NCBI GenBank assembly: GCA_002352105.1
Contig: DEHV01000061.1
Span: forward strand, 1-8,238
DNA: 8,238 bases
DNA from: Chitinophagaceae bacterium UBA2791
Lineage (GTDB): Bacteria; Bacteroidota; Bacteroidia; Chitinophagales; Chitinophagaceae
Direction of reading: 5' to 3'
Each line of letters begins with the position of its first letter. The first letter of the stretch is position 1. Made by a program: the position numbers and the translations under genes. Below, piece by piece: positions 1 through 7,185 of this stretch. The notes under the pieces are model-generated. The model did no database searches and was not told where the DNA came from. It saw only the letters and a program-made list of their open reading frames with translations.

Positions 1-261
1 AAAAAGTACGAAAACATATTTTTTGAGAAATAAATATGCTTACACGCGCCCGGTATCCGGCAATATTCCTTATATGAGATCAGCAAGGCGAATGGTCGAT
101 AACTAAGCGAGCCATGCAGCGAGATCCTTATGTCGCTCGTCTAATCCGATGCCCCGTTGCATAGAGCAGATATGATCAGTTTTTTATGCTCCTTTTCAAA
201 GTTATTGACGCTCCGTTGCGAGCGCCGGGTTTTGCGTCCTTGGTATTTTTTCTGATATTCG
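1..261. other. Upstream region of the membrane glycosyltransferase-like gene, no gene seen
   Basis: I see no convincing gene here. Short open frames on either strand have no recognisable protein character. No TAnnTTTG -7 box stands at a sensible distance from the start at 262. The nearest look-alike, TATTTTTTG at about 17-25, has one base too many. A small perfect hairpin, CGCTC (209-213) pairing with GAGCG (220-224) around a 6-base loop, lies about 40 bases before the start codon and could sit in the 5' leader. A 5-bp inverted repeat, AGCGA/TCGCT, lies further left around 115-135. The promoter for the downstream gene is therefore unassigned and may lie outside the window. Confidence 0.4.
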
Positions 262-1788
262 ATGTATATGTTCACCGGAAGCGCTAAGAAACCCCTGGCC
301 CTGATATGCTTCGCGTATCTTGTAATCGCTTTTGGCGTGTTTTCCCCGGTACTGAACAATACCTTTTTATCTGATGATTATCTCTCGCTCCATCGCATTC
401 TTATACAGAAAAAATTTCTGCTCGAGGAGTTTTTCCGACCCTTAATGGACGTCAGCTTTTATTTTAACCACCTGTTGTCCGGCCTGAATCCCGTCAGTTA
501 TTACGTGGTTAATATACTTATCCATAGTATAAGCTCCTGCCTGGTTCTCCTGCTTTTTTTTCTCCTGGCAAAGTTTGAGGATGCGGAAGACCGGCTGTTT
601 TTTTCGGCCCTCGCCGGTTTTCTTTTTCTTATTTATCCGTTTCATGTGGAAAGCATCGCGTGGCTAACCGGACGCCTGTCTTCCATTGCCTGCCTCTGTG
701 GGATCGCGATACTGCTGCTAACCGTGGACCATAAAAATCCCCGCCGGACCTTTTTTCTGTCCCTGGCGCTATTCCTGGTAGCGCTATGCGGATACGAATC
801 CATCATTCTTATACCGCTGATCATTTTGGCGTGGTCGCGCAATACCGGGCCTCCGGGAGGCCGGCCCCTGGCCTATTTTATTGCCTGGTCGCTTGTTACA
901 GCAGGCTATATTCTGTTTCGTTTTTTTTATCTTAACGAGCTCTCCAACGAATATATCTATCGCTTATTCAACGAGAGGTCCTTTGCCGATTATATACTGG
1001 ATCCGCTTAAAACGGCAGCCCGGCTGATCCTTCCTCCCATTGAGCAGGCTCCGCTAATGAGCGGTCTGGCTGTCCTGTCGCTGAGCCTCATCGTATGGAT
1101 ACATTTTCGGTGTATCCGGCGTTTGTCCGGGCAACGAAAGATACGCTACTACCTGGTTCTATGGGGGTTGTTCATCAGTCTTATCCTTCCGGCAAGGTTT
1201 GGCGTAAGCACCAGAACCTCAGAGGGCGACCGGCTGCTTTATTTCCCCTCAGCCTTTTTATGTATTCTTCTGTCGTATTGGATCATGACCGCTTTAAGGA
1301 AACCCGCAAGAAAATATGTTGTTGTTGCGGTTACGGCGTATTTCGGTTTTTTTCTCCATAAAAACATTGCTCAATGGGAACTGGCTTCGAAAGCCACCGA
1401 AAATATTCGGATGGCGATTTCTTCGCCAGGAGACACGACAAAAGCCATCATTAACATTCCCGATGAACTTGAAGGCGCCTATGTTTTCCGGCATGGCTTT
1501 AATGAGTTTTTAGCATTATATGGAATCGATTCTCAGCGGGTTATTCCAGTCAACTACCTGGACCGGCTGGAATACCTGCCTGTTTCCGGTACAATAGAAC
1601 CAGCGTATGCGGGCGATACTAGTTTTATTTATCCCGAAGTGAAGATTTTTCCGGACGATCCAGGCTGGTCTATTTTAAACACGACAAAAGCCGATCGGAT
1701 ATGGCTGGGCCCGGACGCTATATGCTATTACTGGAATAGGGAGGAATTAGTCCGTTTATCTTTGTTTCATCAAGATAAAAAGGAATGA
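262..1788 (+). CDS. Multi-pass membrane protein, GT-C glycosyltransferase-like (TMTC/PMT-type)
   Basis: This 508-residue inner-membrane protein probably moves sugar from a lipid-linked donor to an unknown acceptor. What is seen: about ten hydrophobic segments between residues 12 and 365, then a soluble tail of about 140 residues. The first segment is followed by an acidic pair in FLSDDY (35-40), the place where GT-C enzymes carry a catalytic or metal-binding acidic motif. YPFHVESIAWLTGR (125-138) and EGDRLLYFPS (321-330) resemble the HPxHxEAVxWxxGR and ERxLYLPS blocks of TMTC-like proteins. The tail carries NIPDELEGAYVFRHGF (398-413). The TPR repeats that TMTC proteins usually have after the membrane part are absent. 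The start at 262 follows an in-frame stop at 253-255. An ATG two codons on (268) is an alternative, and neither has a Shine-Dalgarno sequence. No glycan-synthesis neighbours are visible, so substrate and pathway are unknown. The superfamily is fairly likely; the exact activity is inference. Confidence 0.7.
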   Translation: MYMFTGSAKKPLALICFAYLVIAFGVFSPVLNNTFLSDDYLSLHRILIQKKFLLEEFFRPLMDVSFYFNHLLSGLNPVSYYVVNILIHSISSCLVLLLFFLLAKFEDAEDRLFFSALAGFLFLIYPFHVESIAWLTGRLSSIACLCGIAILLLTVDHKNPRRTFFLSLALFLVALCGYESIILIPLIILAWSRNTGPPGGRPLAYFIAWSLVTAGYILFRFFYLNELSNEYIYRLFNERSFADYILDPLKTAARLILPPIEQAPLMSGLAVLSLSLIVWIHFRCIRRLSGQRKIRYYLVLWGLFISLILPARFGVSTRTSEGDRLLYFPSAFLCILLSYWIMTALRKPARKYVVVAVTAYFGFFLHKNIAQWELASKATENIRMAISSPGDTTKAIINIPDELEGAYVFRHGFNEFLALYGIDSQRVIPVNYLDRLEYLPVSGTIEPAYAGDTSFIYPEVKIFPDDPGWSILNTTKADRIWLGPDAICYYWNREELVRLSLFHQDKKE

Positions 1789-2329
1789 ACGATAAGCCTT
1801 ACTTCTTCAGGTAGCGTATCCTTATGCTTAGACACGGAAGACTACAATAGCTTCCTTCAGCCCGGATGACTTAGGGAGATTATCTGAACTGCCCTTATAG
1901 CATTCCGACATAGCAGACGTTTTGTTTTGATTAAGATGCCGGTCGCCAGCGTATCGTTTTGTATATAATAGGCCTTGAAAAACAATCGTAATTTTACGAA
2001 CATACGGATGGTAAACTTACCAGCGATAAGTATTTGTCTTTAGGCTATTTGAAGTTAACCACAATTTACTCAAAGAAACCCGGCAATATTTTGGAACAGG
2101 AGTATATGTTGGCGCATATTTACACTGTCAACGCAAGACAAACCCTTAAATCCAAACATTAGAAAACCAAAGTCCAAAAATCCAAAAACCGTAGTAATCC
2201 TGATCCTAGAAAGCCAAAGTCCAATGATCCATTATCCGTCCAATCCACCCCTATGTGAGCAAAAGTCCAGTATCTCTGCCTTTACAAAATCGCCAACCCT
2301 CGATTAGCATAGCAAGAGATAAACAAATT
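1789..2329. other. Non-coding stretch between the membrane protein gene and an orphan terminator
   Basis: I find no credible coding sequence in these 541 bases. A weak hairpin (GGAAG 1836-1840 with CTTCC 1851-1855) lies about 50 bases after the stop of the membrane protein gene, but no T-tract follows, so it is a poor terminator. A short palindrome, TCGTAA-tt-TTACGA, lies at 1986-1999 and could be a small operator or chance. From about 2140 to 2260 the plus strand becomes A/C-rich with repeated TCCAAA-like words, including the direct repeat listed separately. No exact TAnnTTTG promoter box was found on either strand. The closest is TCGTTTTG near 1945-1960. Confidence 0.4.
2161..2231. repeat. 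Imperfect 24-bp direct repeat, two copies
   Basis: Copy one (2161-2184) and copy two (2208-2231) match at 21 of 24 positions and share the core CCAAAGTCCAA. They are offset by 47 bases. A further TCCAAAAA word just after the first copy (2181-2188) adds to the repetitive look. The spacing and divergence do not fit a CRISPR array. This is most simply a short, decaying low-complexity duplication in non-coding DNA. Confidence 0.5.
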
Positions 2330-2358
2330 AACCCGGTTCGAATAGAGCCGGGTTTTTT
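2330..2358 (+). terminator. Intrinsic terminator with no obvious parent gene
   Basis: AACCCGGTTC (2330-2339) pairs with GAGCCGGGTT (2345-2354) around a 5-base loop. The stem has ten pairs including one G-T. On the plus strand an uninterrupted T-run to 2358 follows, as in a rho-independent terminator. The nearest plus-strand gene ends 540 bases earlier, so it may end an unannotated small transcript. Read on the minus strand it lies just after the decayed glycosidase remnant and has a weaker T-rich tail, so it may be that gene's surviving terminator. The hairpin is clear; its parent transcript is not. Confidence 0.7.
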
Positions 2359-2411
2359 ATTGTGTTCTGCCTGTAACCTTCCGTGTTTTTGAAGCCTTAT
2401 GCTGATGTTCA

Positions 2412-2770
2412 GTCGTAATAATGACCAGGCACATAAATGACGCGTACTTCGCCGGGTATGCCTGCAGCAAAGGAACGGTCCCAATGCCCTCCGTCTTCAG
2501 CAAACTTTGCGGAATCATCATATCATTTTTCATGCGGTTCATATAAGACGCTGCTGTGCGGTTCTACCCATTCGGGATGCGGCTCAAAGCGGCGCCAGCG
2601 ATATTGTTCCAACAGTTTTTTTACGGCTCCAAGTTGTGTGGAACCAGGAAGATGCATGGCTTCAAGCCATGGGGTAAACTCATGCTCCGCGCTCCTTTCC
2701 GTTGCTGAATTCATTTGCCAGATTCCACCCCATCATAAATAACCCCTTTCGCTCCGGCCATCGGGTAAGC
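2412..2770 (-). pseudogene. Decayed C-terminal remnant of a glycoside hydrolase, apiosidase-like (DUF4038/GH140-type)
   Basis: Three minus-strand pieces read as one broken protein. AGAKGVIY (2758-2735) is followed by a shift of frame. Next, after a TGA at 2735-2733, comes WGGIWQMNSAT running into EFTPWLEAMHLPGSTQLG and an EPHPEWVEPHSS segment. A TGA at 2525-2523 interrupts, and the same frame then resumes with WDRSFAAGIPGEVRVIYVPG before a TGA at 2411-2409. The order GAxGxxYGxxGIWQ, PWxxAMxLPGSxQxG, then a short beta-rich tail is what I know from the end of DUF4038 domains and the domain that follows them. The N-terminal catalytic part is missing. Upstream (2771-2884) I can follow no further homology. 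Two in-frame stops plus a frame change argue against function. The family call is from memory of the motifs; decay itself is read directly. Confidence 0.55.
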
Positions 2771-2884
2771 TTAGATGATCGCTAAAACTGGATAACCTTT
2801 CCTGTGGTTCATAAATCAGCCTGCAACAATAGCTACTTCATTGTAACTGCCGACCGAATAACGGATACGCCTTCCCAACGCCCC

Positions 2885-2924
2885 AAACAAAAAGCTGCTC
2901 CGGTATTGAAGCAGCTTTTTGTTT
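2885..2924 (-). terminator. Strong intrinsic terminator after the T9SS secreted protein gene
   Basis: A perfect 15-bp inverted repeat, 2885-2899 against 2910-2924, encloses a 10-base loop. On the minus strand the stem AAAAAGCTGCT/AGCAGCTTTTT is followed by GTTT, giving the T-rich tail of a rho-independent terminator. It lies 28 bases after the TAA of the secreted protein gene. The symmetric A- and T-tracts mean it could also stop plus-strand transcription arriving from the left. Confidence 0.9.
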
Positions 2925-2952
2925 ATTACGGCAGGCTTAACCAAGCCGTATT

Positions 2953-5322
2953 TTATTTCTTGATAAACCGGAATGTGGAGGTTCTTTCTCCGTTCATATA
3001 ACCGGTAATCTGATATATGCCTGTTGCAAGGCGACCGGCATTCATCCATATTTCCTGGTTGCCCTTATTGATCTCGGCTACCTGCTGCTGAACGACCCGG
3101 CCATAAGTATCCGTAATCACCAGCTGCATCCTTCCCTGAACCGCAGAGCTAACGGTCATCCTTGTACGATCAGATACCAGGCTGGGCATGGGCGCCGACA
3201 TTGCAACGCCTTTCACGCCATTGACCACGATCACCACAATGCTATAGGTAACGCTTCCGTCCTTATCGAGCATCCTCAGGCGATAATGGTTATTGCCGGT
3301 CAGCAATTCACGATCCGTAAAGCTATAGTCCAGCTTGTGTTCCACTCCGGATACCGTTCCGATCGTTGTGAAGTTAATACCGTCCGACGACCTGGTCACC
3401 TCAAATCTTTCCGGCGTACTGATATCGGTGACTTTCCAGGACAGAATCGCTTCGCCCGCCTCTGTTTTCTTCACGTTGAAATGTGCAAGCGTGGTGGGCA
3501 GCGCGCTCTGTATCACATAGCCGAAACTGAAATAGCCGAAAGAGTTTCGAACAGTCGATGATACAATGCCGCTGGTTGCGTCTCCGGGCAGGTAGGCGCC
3601 GTCATCATCCCCGGCAGCCCTGGCGGTTACCCAATTGGCGCCATCAAACCTTGTAGCGATAATAAAATGTTCAGCGCCAGCGCCAGTTATCGGGCCATTC
3701 AGGGATAGCGCCACCCGTGCGCCGGCTCCCTCGCCTTCCCTGCGCAGTTCCCAATATTCTGCGTCCGACACGCCCAATACGGGGTGCGCAACCTGGCTGC
3801 TGCTGGCATGAGCGGTATTAAAATAATCAGCTTCGTAAGTCGTTATGGTCACGCCGTCCTGGGTAGCAGGAATTACGCTTACGGGCCGGTAAACGCTGCC
3901 CTTACCCGTAGGGATGGACAATGTATCGGTGGTAATTGTTCTTCTCCGCACCGGGCCGCTGACAAAACCGTCATCATCCGGGGAATCTACCACAATATCG
4001 TCTCCGGAAACATTGTTAATGGTGAGCACATTTTCGCTGGTAGTGATAAGATGTCCTTTGCCGATAGAATTAAAGCTCAAGCGACCTACTTCCAGCGGCG
4101 AGTTGAGGGTAACGCCTGCGGGATTATTGATCCGGAGGGTTACCTGGTTATCCGCATTATCGATAGACCCGTTGTGCGAAGTAATGGTCTGCGCGGCGCT
4201 GCCATTCATCTCCACCACATACAAATGCTCTGACTCGTCTGTCACCGTAGAGCTGGCGCCGAATGTTCCCGCAGTATGGTTCAAGTTTCCCTGGAGGATG
4301 AGGGTTGTAGTACTGCTGTTGTTGATTCCTTGCAGGCTTTGCAGGCTAAATGCCGTTCCGCCGATGTTCGCATCGCCCTGGACAGTCAGGCTAATGACCC
4401 TCTCAGGATCGCCCTCTGAAATTTCCACTACGGAATTGCCTTCAATGATCAAATCACCTTCAATAACCGGAGCAATTGTAGAGTTTGAAGGATTATCCAG
4501 CAATACCAGTTTCTGATTGTTCGTATTGGAGATACGCAAATCGCCCTTGATGGTAACTATTGCCGGAATGCCCAGGTTAAAAGTACCGGACTGCCCGGGA
4601 AACTCATAAGCCAGATTGCCAATTTCATCTATGGCGCTGAAAGCGATCCCTGTTTGTAAAGCCGAGACCAGTATAGTGGAAGCAGGCTCAAAAATAGCAT
4701 CGGGAAGAGCCGTACCACCCTGCGACGAACCTCCGGCAAAATGAAATAACGAACCGTTCTTAAAAACAAAAAAGATATCATTTCCGGAATAGGTAACCGG
4801 AGAATATCCATTTTCTCCTATAACGATAGATCCCCCGCTGTTAACATTTACCAGTCCGGGGTTTTCTTCAGCCAGCCACAACATTGATCCATCGCTATCC
4901 TCGCTGCCCGTAAACACCCAGGCGCCGGATATTTCGGCGCTGGCATTCTCTGCGAATTCGAAATCACAATAACGCGTCGGGTCGCCATAAACGCTATCTA
5001 TCAACCGGCTGCCGGCATCGATCCTTAACGCAGGATAGTCAGGATTAGTCACTATAATGAGGGTACCGTCGCCGTAAACGCCTATCAGTTTCACTGTGGC
5101 GTTTGATGTAATCGTCAGGGATTCTATTTCAATGGAACCGACATTCAGGTCAACCTCCGCAGAACTGTTAAAAACAACGCTATCCGAAGAACCCGGAACG
5201 ACCCCGCCCGTCCAGTTGGAGCCGGTGTTCCAGTTACCCGAACCGCCTCCGATCCAGGTGATCTGTCCATAACTAAGCGCGGCAAAAAATAATACTACGG
5301 ACAATGCGTAGAATTTCTTCAT
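2953..5322 (-). CDS. Secreted surface protein with T9SS type A-like sorting domain
   Basis: This 789-residue protein is probably exported by Sec and carried across the outer membrane by the type IX system. A Lys-rich start and hydrophobic core give a signal peptide, likely cut near ALSYG/Q (residues 16-20). Residues 22-51 (WIGGGSGNWNTGSNWTGG onward) match the opening of repetitive beta-helix surface proteins. Residues 60-440 are rich in Asn, Gly, Ser and Thr with recurring LxIxGN-type strands, consistent with a beta-solenoid. Residues 454-605 form the GPVRR...GKG...YRPV region common before the C-terminal part. LPTTLAHFNVKK (608-619) to about 700 is fibronectin-III-like, with SSDGINFTTIG and YRLRMLDKDGS. 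Residues 705-789 form the sorting domain, with DTYGRVV, LATGIYQI and a basic FRFIKK end. No catalytic motif is seen, so the role is unknown: adhesin, matrix or binding protein. The ATG at 5322 is preceded by A/T-rich DNA, and a terminator follows. Confidence 0.88.
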   Translation of the reverse strand: MKKFYALSVVLFFAALSYGQITWIGGGSGNWNTGSNWTGGVVPGSSDSVVFNSSAEVDLNVGSIEIESLTITSNATVKLIGVYGDGTLIIVTNPDYPALRIDAGSRLIDSVYGDPTRYCDFEFAENASAEISGAWVFTGSEDSDGSMLWLAEENPGLVNVNSGGSIVIGENGYSPVTYSGNDIFFVFKNGSLFHFAGGSSQGGTALPDAIFEPASTILVSALQTGIAFSAIDEIGNLAYEFPGQSGTFNLGIPAIVTIKGDLRISNTNNQKLVLLDNPSNSTIAPVIEGDLIIEGNSVVEISEGDPERVISLTVQGDANIGGTAFSLQSLQGINNSSTTTLILQGNLNHTAGTFGASSTVTDESEHLYVVEMNGSAAQTITSHNGSIDNADNQVTLRINNPAGVTLNSPLEVGRLSFNSIGKGHLITTSENVLTINNVSGDDIVVDSPDDDGFVSGPVRRRTITTDTLSIPTGKGSVYRPVSVIPATQDGVTITTYEADYFNTAHASSSQVAHPVLGVSDAEYWELRREGEGAGARVALSLNGPITGAGAEHFIIATRFDGANWVTARAAGDDDGAYLPGDATSGIVSSTVRNSFGYFSFGYVIQSALPTTLAHFNVKKTEAGEAILSWKVTDISTPERFEVTRSSDGINFTTIGTVSGVEHKLDYSFTDRELLTGNNHYRLRMLDKDGSVTYSIVVIVVNGVKGVAMSAPMPSLVSDRTRMTVSSAVQGRMQLVITDTYGRVVQQQVAEINKGNQEIWMNAGRLATGIYQITGYMNGERTSTFRFIKK

Positions 5323-5406
5323 ACTTAAAAGTTTAATGCCAAAAATGCACAGGAGCTGGATCAGGGGGTTTTTCAGGACACTTTAAAGAAATATAACGGC
5401 AAATTA

Positions 5407-5439
5407 CAATAATATAAAACATCATCCAGCACAAACAAA
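5407..5439 (-). promoter_or_regulatory. Possible promoter of the T9SS secreted protein gene
   Basis: Read on the minus strand, TTTG (5439-5436) is followed after 21 bases by TATTATTG (5414-5407), one mismatch from the Bacteroidota -7 box TAnnTTTG. Transcription would start near 5400, giving a leader of about 75-80 bases before the ATG at 5322. The A-rich surroundings make chance matches likely, so this is a candidate only. A second look-alike, CATTTTTG about 20 bases before the start codon, has no -33 partner. Confidence 0.3.
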
Positions 5440-5502
5440 AGAAAAATTAAATTCCCAAACCCGGAAAACAAGCCAAAACAATACCATATGGCTTATTACG
5501 CA

Positions 5503-5528
5503 AAAATCCCGGCCTAAGCCAGGATTTT
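5503..5528 (-). terminator. Intrinsic terminator of the small lipoprotein gene
   Basis: AAAATCC (5503-5509) pairs with GGATTTT (5522-5528), and inside it GGC (5511-5513) pairs with GCC (5518-5520) around CTAA, with a single C-A mismatch between the two parts. On the minus strand the hairpin ends in five T residues. It begins about 20 bases after the lipoprotein stop codon, which separates that gene from the large secreted protein gene to its left. Confidence 0.78.
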
Positions 5529-5547
5529 CAACGGACTGAACAATTCT

Positions 5548-5706
5548 TTAGTTATTGTTGGTCGTATCGATGATCGTAGTGTCTCCGGGGGGCGTCGGAG
5601 CAGGCGCTACCGGTATGGTATCGGTAACCTTTTCATCCGGGTTGGTGTTATCGTTACAGGCGGCAAGAATAGCCGAAATGGCCAGAATCGCTAACAGTTT
5701 TTGCAT
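5548..5706 (-). CDS. Small lipoprotein of unknown function
   Basis: The 52-residue product starts MQKLLAILAISAILAACND. This is a short type II signal peptide with lipobox LAAC, so lipid attachment is expected at Cys17 and the mature part is only 36 residues. That part is rich in Pro, Thr and Asp (PAPTPPGDTT, ending TTNNN) and looks disordered, with no recognisable domain. I chose the ATG at 5706. A GTG ten codons upstream (5736) would add MSITNLKYKA, but that GTG overlaps the promoter -7 box at 5736-5743 and would spoil the signal peptide. The gene has its own promoter box and terminator, so it is probably monocistronic. The residues after Cys (NDN) are not the K-(D/E)2 type surface-export signal described in some Bacteroidota, so the side of the outer membrane is uncertain. 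Confidence 0.72.
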   Translation of the reverse strand: MQKLLAILAISAILAACNDNTNPDEKVTDTIPVAPAPTPPGDTTIIDTTNNN

Positions 5707-5735
5707 AGCTTTGTATTTTAGGTTAGTAATGCTCA

Positions 5736-5743
5736 CAAATATA
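5736..5743 (-). promoter_or_regulatory. -7 promoter box of the small lipoprotein gene
   Basis: The minus strand reads TATATTTG, an exact TAnnTTTG Bacteroidota -7 box. It places the transcription start near 5729, about 22 bases before the ATG at 5706. No clear TTTG -33 box lies 19-21 bases upstream, so strength is uncertain. It lies between the der stop codon and the lipoprotein start, which suggests the lipoprotein is transcribed separately from der. Confidence 0.55.
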
Positions 5744-5793
5744 GCATTTTATCTATTAACCGAATTCATCAACTGTAAAAGTTTGATCCAGCC

Positions 5794-7110
5794 TTATTTT
5801 TTGCGGAAAAAGATACGCAACGGCACGCCGGTAAACTTGAACTGGCTACGCAGTTGATTTTCCAGGTAATTGCGGTAAGATTCCTTGATATCATCAGGAT
5901 GATTGGTGAAAAACGCAAAGGAAGGCGTCTGCGTCGTCAACTGGGTAATATACTTGATACGGATCGGCGCGCCTCTTACCACTGGCGGTTTATAGGATTC
6001 AATGGCTTTTAGCATGACCTCGTTGAGCTGTGAAGTGGGTATTCTTCGCTGCTTGTTTTCGTATACTTCCAGCGCTGTTTCGATCACCTTAAATAATCTC
6101 AGCTTTTCCGTTACGGAGATAAACAGGATCGGCACGTCCGTGAAAGGCGCTATTTTCTGCTTCAGCAACTTTTCATAATCCCGGGCCGTATTGGTCTCCC
6201 TCTCCACCAGGTCCCATTTGTTAACGAGGATAACGATGCCCTTGCCTTTTTTAACGGCCATGCTAAAAATATTCAGGTCCTGGGCAGTAATGCCTTTTCC
6301 CGCATCCAGCAGCAGCAGGCAAACATCGGCCTCATCCATCGCTTTGATCGCGCGGATAACAGAATAAAATTCCAGGTCTTCGTGCACCTTTGTCTTTCTC
6401 CGGATGCCGGCTGTATCGATCAGGATAAATTCTTTCTGAAAAAGATTATAATGCGTATGAATGGTGTCGCGGGTAGTGCCGGCAATATTGCTGACGATCG
6501 TCCGCTCCTGCCCTACCAGGGCATTGAGCAGGGATGATTTGCCCACGTTGGGCTGCCCCATGATCGCTATCTTGGGAAGACCTTCCATCTCCCTTACCTC
6601 ATTGGAGCTGTCTTCCGATATCAGCGCAGTAATGGCGTCGAGGATCTCGCCGGTTCCCGTTCCCGTCATTGCAGAGATAAAATAAATGTTTTCAAAGCCT
6701 AAGCCATAAAACTCGGTAGCCTCGAGCAACAGCTCATGATTATCCACCTTGTTCACCGCCAAAAACACGGGCTTTGAGGTGCGGCGCAAGACATCTGCCA
6801 TGGCCTCGTCGAGATCGGTTATCCCGGTGGTTGCATCAACAATGAATACCAGGGCATGCGCTTCCTCCACGGCGATCAATACCTGTTTTTTGATCTCCTG
6901 CTCAAATATATCGTCGCTTTGGGGAACAAATCCGCCGGTGTCGATCAGGTTGAATGATTTGCCGTTCCAATCGGACACGCCGTATTGACGATCGCGGGTA
7001 ACGCCGCTGATATCATCAACGATCGCTTTACGCTGTTCGAGCAGGCGATTAAAAAATGTGCTTTTCCCAACGTTCGGTCTACCTACTATAGCTACTGTAA
7101 ATCCAGACAT
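5794..7110 (-). CDS. der: Ribosome-assembly GTPase Der (EngA)
   Basis: Der is an essential double GTPase that binds the 50S subunit and helps its late maturation. The 438-residue length is normal for the family. First G domain: GRPNVGKST (10-18), DTGG (57-60), NKVD (120-123) and SAMTG (146-150). Second G domain: GQPNVGKSS (185-193), GTTRD (211-215), DTAG (232-235) and NKWD (297-300). Its G5 position reads ISVTEK (331-336) where SA is usual. The C-terminal KH-like domain covers about 355-438 and includes PPVVRGAPIRIKYITQ (375-390) and GVPLRIFFRKK at the end, the typical Der finish. The ATG at 7110 puts the P-loop at the family position. It lies 127 bases downstream of era in the same direction, without a clear promoter of its own, so co-transcription is likely. 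No good terminator follows its stop. Confidence 0.97.
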   Translation of the reverse strand: MSGFTVAIVGRPNVGKSTFFNRLLEQRKAIVDDISGVTRDRQYGVSDWNGKSFNLIDTGGFVPQSDDIFEQEIKKQVLIAVEEAHALVFIVDATTGITDLDEAMADVLRRTSKPVFLAVNKVDNHELLLEATEFYGLGFENIYFISAMTGTGTGEILDAITALISEDSSNEVREMEGLPKIAIMGQPNVGKSSLLNALVGQERTIVSNIAGTTRDTIHTHYNLFQKEFILIDTAGIRRKTKVHEDLEFYSVIRAIKAMDEADVCLLLLDAGKGITAQDLNIFSMAVKKGKGIVILVNKWDLVERETNTARDYEKLLKQKIAPFTDVPILFISVTEKLRLFKVIETALEVYENKQRRIPTSQLNEVMLKAIESYKPPVVRGAPIRIKYITQLTTQTPSFAFFTNHPDDIKESYRNYLENQLRSQFKFTGVPLRIFFRKK

Positions 7111-7185
7111 AATATTTGTTACCTGTAAAGAAAAATATATGACTCTTTACCTCTTTATATGTTTAACATGCATAAAAGGATACCT

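Noticed and set aside
141..359. Minus-strand open frame of 72 codons across the start of the membrane protein gene
   Set aside because: It overlaps the well-supported plus-strand gene, has no recognisable domain or signal, and has no promoter box; it reads like a chance frame.
2161..2231. Possible mini CRISPR array from the repeated CCAAAGTCCAA core
   Set aside because: Only two imperfect copies 47 bases apart, no palindromic repeat and no cas genes nearby.
2330..2354. GGTTCGAAT looks like the T-arm of a tRNA
   Set aside because: No acceptor, D or anticodon arm can be built upstream, and the bases are fully explained as part of a terminator hairpin.
3914..4516. Plus-strand open frame of 200 codons inside the T9SS protein gene
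   Set aside because: It lies wholly antisense to a gene with strong protein-level evidence and has no coherent domain. Long antisense frames are expected where codon choice avoids certain triplets.
5768..5787. Hairpin ATCAACT/AGT-TGAT downstream of der as a terminator
   Set aside because: The stem is short, A/T-rich and bulged, and no T-tract follows on the minus strand, so it is too weak to call.
7132..7139. TATATTTT on the minus strand as a separate der promoter
   Set aside because: It misses the final G of the -7 box, has no -33 element at the right distance, and lies in generally A/T-rich DNA.
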